From: Sphaerochaeta globosa str. Buddy
GTDB lineage: Bacteria > Spirochaetota > Spirochaetia > Sphaerochaetales > Sphaerochaetaceae
Length of the DNA: 64,000 nt
Assembly: GCF_000190435.1 (NCBI RefSeq)
Contig: NC_015152.1
Span: 3,044,458 to 3,108,457, forward strand
Direction of reading: 5' to 3'
The position numbers and the translations under genes were made by a program. Positions 60,752 to 64,000 of the stretch are shown here, piece by piece. Numbering within the stretch: position 1 is the stretch's first letter; every line of letters starts with the position of its first letter. The notes beneath the pieces were generated by a model. The model searched no databases, had not been told where the DNA came from, and was given only the letters and a program-made list of their open reading frames with translations.

Positions 60752-60784
60752 CAAAAAAGCCTCCCAGCGTATGCCAGGAGGCTG
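60752..60784 (-). terminator. Rho-independent terminator of metNIQ
   Basis: On the minus strand AGCCTCC and GGAGGCT pair around a loop near GCATACG, followed by TTTTTT. It lies 19 bases after the metQ stop. Confidence 0.9.
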
Positions 60785-60802
60785 ATTGAAAAACACAAGT
60801 GC

Positions 60803-61609
60803 TTATTTAGAAACCAGGACAACTTCACCGTTGGTATAATGCTCGGCTACGTATGCCTTAATCTTCGCACCACGCAGTGCCTTTACCAGTTCTACGATGG
60901 CAGCATCGTTCTCACGACCCTGCTTGACGGCCACAACGTTTACGTACGGACTGTCAGCACCTTCAACGAGCAAACCATCGCGGGTGGCGATGAGACCAGC
61001 GGGGATGGCGTAATTGCCGTTGATGATGGCTGCATCGACATCCTGCAATACACGAGGAAGACTTGCTGCCTCAATCTCACGGAACCTCAAGTTCTTGGGA
61101 TTGGACGCAACATCAAGAGGAGTGGCTTCAAGACCGGCATTGGCAGCAAGCTTGAGCAGGCCTGCACTCTCGAGCAAGAGCAGGGCACGACCTTCGTTGG
61201 TTGGATCGTTGGGGATGGCAATGGTAGCACCATTGGGGAGGTCTGCAAGGGTCTTATACTTTTTGGAGTACAGGGCAAACGGCTCTACGTGAATACCGCC
61301 TGCATTCGCCAGGTGATATCCTTTCTCCTTGTTGAAGGATTCCAGATAGGGGATGTGCTGGAAGAAGTTTGCATCCAACTCACCACTTTCGAGTGCTTCG
61401 TTCGGAGTCACATAGTCAGTGAACTCCTGCACCTTGAGTGTATATCCGGCCGCCTTAAGGTCCTCTACAACCAGATTCAGGAATGCAGCATGGGGTTCAG
61501 GGGTTGCTCCAACGACGATGGTCTTGGAGGTTGCTTGCTCTTTGGTACCTGCTGCAAACAATGAGAATGCAAGCAACAGTACAAGGGTGATGCTTAGAAA
61601 CTTTTTCAT
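60803..61609 (-). CDS. metQ: Methionine ABC transporter substrate-binding protein
   Basis: The protein has 268 residues starting MKKFLSITLVLL at 61609, with AAGGAG upstream. The signal peptide ends SLFAAG. The Cys normally seen at this place in MetQ lipoproteins is replaced, so the protein is probably a free periplasmic binder. The NlpA-family fold is marked by VGATPEPHAAFL, ANFFQHIPYLESFN and IAIPNDPTNEGRALLLLESAGL (ANDPTN-type). It likely binds methionine for MetNI, which precede it in the operon. Confidence 0.88.
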   Translation of the reverse strand: MKKFLSITLVLLLAFSLFAAGTKEQATSKTIVVGATPEPHAAFLNLVVEDLKAAGYTLKVQEFTDYVTPNEALESGELDANFFQHIPYLESFNKEKGYHLANAGGIHVEPFALYSKKYKTLADLPNGATIAIPNDPTNEGRALLLLESAGLLKLAANAGLEATPLDVASNPKNLRFREIEAASLPRVLQDVDAAIINGNYAIPAGLIATRDGLLVEGADSPYVNVVAVKQGRENDAAIVELVKALRGAKIKAYVAEHYTNGEVVLVSK

Positions 61610-61659
61610 ATTTTCTCCTTCTCTCCCCCACAAGGCGAGAGGTATGCGCACTCATTTCA

Positions 61660-62322
61660 TCAACGACGAGCGATGAGCTTGGCGCTGATTTTATTGCCTA
61701 TCACCTGAACGATCTCAACGAGAATCAGAATGATTACAACGGCAACGAACATAATATCGCCTCGGAAGCGCTGGTACCCATAGCGGATCGCCAGGTCTCC
61801 CAGGCCGCCTCCCCCGATGGCCCCGGCCATTGCCGAGTAGCCGATCAAGTTGATAATGGTGAGCGTTACACCGCTGACCAAGGAGGGCAGAGCCTCAGGA
61901 ATCAACACCTTCCGGACAATCTGAAAATTGGTGGAACCCATTGCACGGGCGGCCTGAACGACCCCCGGATCCACCTCCTTCAGTGCAGTCTCGATGACTC
62001 GAGCCACAAATGGTGCTGCCGCGATCGACAGCGGGACGATAGTAGCGGTGGTGCCGATACTTGTGCCTATCAGGATTCTTGAAAGAGGAAAGAGGAGAAT
62101 CATCAGGATGATGAACGGAAATGAACGCAGGACATTGACGATTCTACCCAGTATATTGTTCAGCATTGGATGGGGGATGATTCCTCCCTGTTCTTCGCTT
62201 GAGGTTGCCGAAAGAAGAATTCCCAGAGGAAGTCCCAAAAGCAGGGAAAACAAAGTGGAGAAGAAGACCATACTCAGGGTTTGCAGGGTGGCGTCGAAAA
62301 CCAACAGCCAAATTTTGCTCAT
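61660..62322 (-). CDS. metI: Methionine ABC transporter permease
   Basis: This 220-residue protein has five or six membrane segments. It shows RSFPFIILMILLFPLSRILIGTSIG (RSFPFIILM) and the ATPase-contact motif EALPSLVSGVTLTIINLIGYSAMAGAIGGGGLGDLA (EALPSLVSGVTLTIIN). Its ATG overlaps the metN stop by four bases, which indicates coupling. Length and motifs match MetI. Confidence 0.92.
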   Translation of the reverse strand: MSKIWLLVFDATLQTLSMVFFSTLFSLLLGLPLGILLSATSSEEQGGIIPHPMLNNILGRIVNVLRSFPFIILMILLFPLSRILIGTSIGTTATIVPLSIAAAPFVARVIETALKEVDPGVVQAARAMGSTNFQIVRKVLIPEALPSLVSGVTLTIINLIGYSAMAGAIGGGGLGDLAIRYGYQRFRGDIMFVAVVIILILVEIVQVIGNKISAKLIARR

Positions 62323-63335
62323 TCTGCAACCTCCTCTTCCACCACGACACCCATCTGCTTGAGAGCTTCGATGGCCCGTTTTTTCTCCTCATCACTGCCG
62401 CTGATATCCACCAGCATGGTGCCAATCTCAACATCACTGACTTTCTGCACTCCGCCGGCACGGATATTGAAATCAACGCCTATCTGTCGACTGATTTTGC
62501 TTAAAATCGGCTGGTCTGTTGTACCTCCGCGAAACCGCAAGGTATAGGCTCCTTTTTTCTTTGACCAATGGACCATGTGGTCGTCTGAGAGGGAAGACTC
62601 GTCAAGACCCACCAAATGAGTCAGAAATTCCTTGGTTACTTCACTACTTGGATTGGCAAAGATATCGGTAACCAGACCCTGTTCGACAACAACTCCGTCA
62701 TCAAGGACAGCAACCTGGTCGCATGCATCGCGTACGACTTCCATCTGATGGGTAATCATTACTACCGTCAAGGACATCTTTCGCTGTATTTCCTTGAGGA
62801 GTGCCAATATTGCATGGGTGGTCTGCGGATCGAGAGCACTGGTGGCTTCATCACAGAACAGGATATCCGGATCGGTGGCCAGGGCCCTCGCAATAGCGAC
62901 ACGCTGCTTTTGTCCCCCGCTCAGGGTACTGATCGGAGCTTTACCCCTTCCTTCAAGCCCTACGAGAGAGAGTAGTGTATCCACTCGCTCAGTGATCTGC
63001 TGCTTGGGTACACCGGTTATCTCCAAGGGATACGCAATGTTCTGTTCTGCATTTCTACTGGAAAACAAATTGAAGTTCTGGAAAATCATCCCGATACGGC
63101 GACGTCTTTGAATAAGGCTGTCCTTCTCAAGGTTGTCCACCCGTGTATCATCGAAATGCACTTCACCTTCATCAGGTCGTTCCAAAAGGCTGATCAGCCG
63201 AACCAGCGTGGATTTACCAGCACCGCTCTTGCCGATGATACCATAAATGGTGTTCGAGGGTATAAAGAGGCTAATGCCATTGACTGCATGCAATGTGCCA
63301 TAGGTTCTCTTTAAGTTGTTCAACATAATCTGCAT
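62319..63335 (-). CDS. metN: Methionine ABC transporter ATP-binding protein
   Basis: The protein has 338 residues with start at 63335 (GAGGG seven bases upstream; earlier ATG at 63356 and later at 63326 are less likely). Walker A is GKSGAGKST (35-43), signature LSGGQKQR, and Walker B ILFCDEATSALD. The C-terminal NIL/ACT-like domain (about 260-335) binds methionine and mediates trans-inhibition in E. coli MetN. It is the first gene of the operon under its own promoter. Confidence 0.93.
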   Translation of the reverse strand: MQIMLNNLKRTYGTLHAVNGISLFIPSNTIYGIIGKSGAGKSTLVRLISLLERPDEGEVHFDDTRVDNLEKDSLIQRRRRIGMIFQNFNLFSSRNAEQNIAYPLEITGVPKQQITERVDTLLSLVGLEGRGKAPISTLSGGQKQRVAIARALATDPDILFCDEATSALDPQTTHAILALLKEIQRKMSLTVVMITHQMEVVRDACDQVAVLDDGVVVEQGLVTDIFANPSSEVTKEFLTHLVGLDESSLSDDHMVHWSKKKGAYTLRFRGGTTDQPILSKISRQIGVDFNIRAGGVQKVSDVEIGTMLVDISGSDEEKKRAIEALKQMGVVVEEEVAE

Positions 63336-63376
63336 ACATATACCCTCTGTATTCACTTTTGAGTTGAATTGCTACC

Positions 63377-63405
63377 ATCATAGTGAAAAGGGTTGTATTG
63401 GACAA
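63377..63405 (-). promoter_or_regulatory. Promoter of metNIQ
   Basis: TTGTCC (63405-63400), 17 bp, TATGAT (63382-63377). The leader would be only about 35 bases, so there is no room for a SAM riboswitch. Confidence 0.6.
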
Positions 63406-63467
63406 GACGCAGATAGGATAAAACTCGATATCCTATTATACAAATAGCCATTATATGCCTAACGACG

Positions 63468-63495
63468 AAAAGAGGACGCTTTCACGTCCCCTTTT
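63468..63495 (-). terminator. Rho-independent terminator of rRNA operon
   Basis: AAAAG-GGGACG and CGTCC-CTTTT pair around a 6-base loop, with T-rich flank on the minus strand. It lies about 45 bases beyond the 5S 3' end. The stem reads in both directions, so it may also act on the plus strand. Confidence 0.75.
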
Positions 63496-63541
63496 CTATC
63501 TATGTATATACATCCGGTAAACCGGTGCAAGGCAAAAAAGA

Positions 63542-63657
<116 letters not shown>

Positions 63658-63728
63658 GGCCAACGCCTGGGAGCGCGAGATAACTCGCACGACCGGCCTT
63701 GGCAGCCCACGGGACTGGAATAATGATA

Positions 63729-64000
<272 letters not shown>

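Noticed and set aside
63336-63470. Possible SAM riboswitch before metN
   Set aside because: A promoter lies about 35 bases from the start codon, leaving no room, and no riboswitch-like helices were seen.

Overview
The window looks like chromosomal DNA from a spirochaete, most probably Sphaerochaeta or a close relative. The evidence is a spirochaete-type coiled-coil protein, Asn at the RpoB position equivalent to E. coli Ser531 (the natural rifampicin-resistance residue of spirochaetes), type Z S14 and zinc-type S4, and the secE-nusG-rplKAJL-rpoBC-rpsLG-tuf-S10-spc-alpha gene order without fusA, adk, map or infA. This genus call rests on recalled family features, not on a database search.

Layout, left to right. 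(1) 1-5,700, minus strand: an ABC importer operon with a DUF3798-type periplasmic binding protein, a double ATPase, two permeases and a small membrane-anchored protein cut by the window edge. (2) 5,700-16,500, minus: ptsI-der-HAD phosphatase-coiled-coil protein with a 19-copy hexapeptide tail, followed by grpE-dnaK-dnaJ-rlmB. (3) 16,500-20,200: a plus-strand GerMN-domain gene facing tlyA-ymdB-rny on the minus strand. (4) 20,300-48,050, minus: the transcription/translation core. It runs from tRNA-Thr, rpmG, tRNA-Trp, secE, nusG, rplKAJL, rpoBC and rpsLG to a terminator, then restarts at a strong promoter for tuf and continues to rplQ. (5) 48,100-57,800: glgP, an XRE-type regulator, a DUF554 membrane protein, a MobA/MocA-like nucleotidyltransferase, clpB, a TetR regulator with a divergent M20 peptidase, and hsp20. 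(6) 57,800-63,400: a decayed pyridoxamine-phosphate-oxidase-like gene, argF, a complete IS1595-type insertion sequence and metNIQ. (7) 63,540-64,000: 5S rRNA and the 3' end of 23S rRNA on the minus strand.

Most of the window is housekeeping. Two extra genes too short for a 60-residue cut-off are present: rpmJ (L36) and rpmG (L33). Promoters of the sigma-70 type with 17-bp spacing can be read for several operons. hsp20 instead has a textbook sigma-54 (-24/-12) element. Several genes (ptsI, the XRE gene, the DUF554 gene) have a -10-like box immediately before the start codon and no Shine-Dalgarno, which suggests leaderless mRNAs.

I did not find a convincing wholly new multi-gene system. The best leads are the sigma-54 small heat-shock promoter, the ABC importer with an uncharacterised binding protein and accessory membrane protein, the hexapeptide-repeat tail of the coiled-coil protein, and the leaderless-start pattern.
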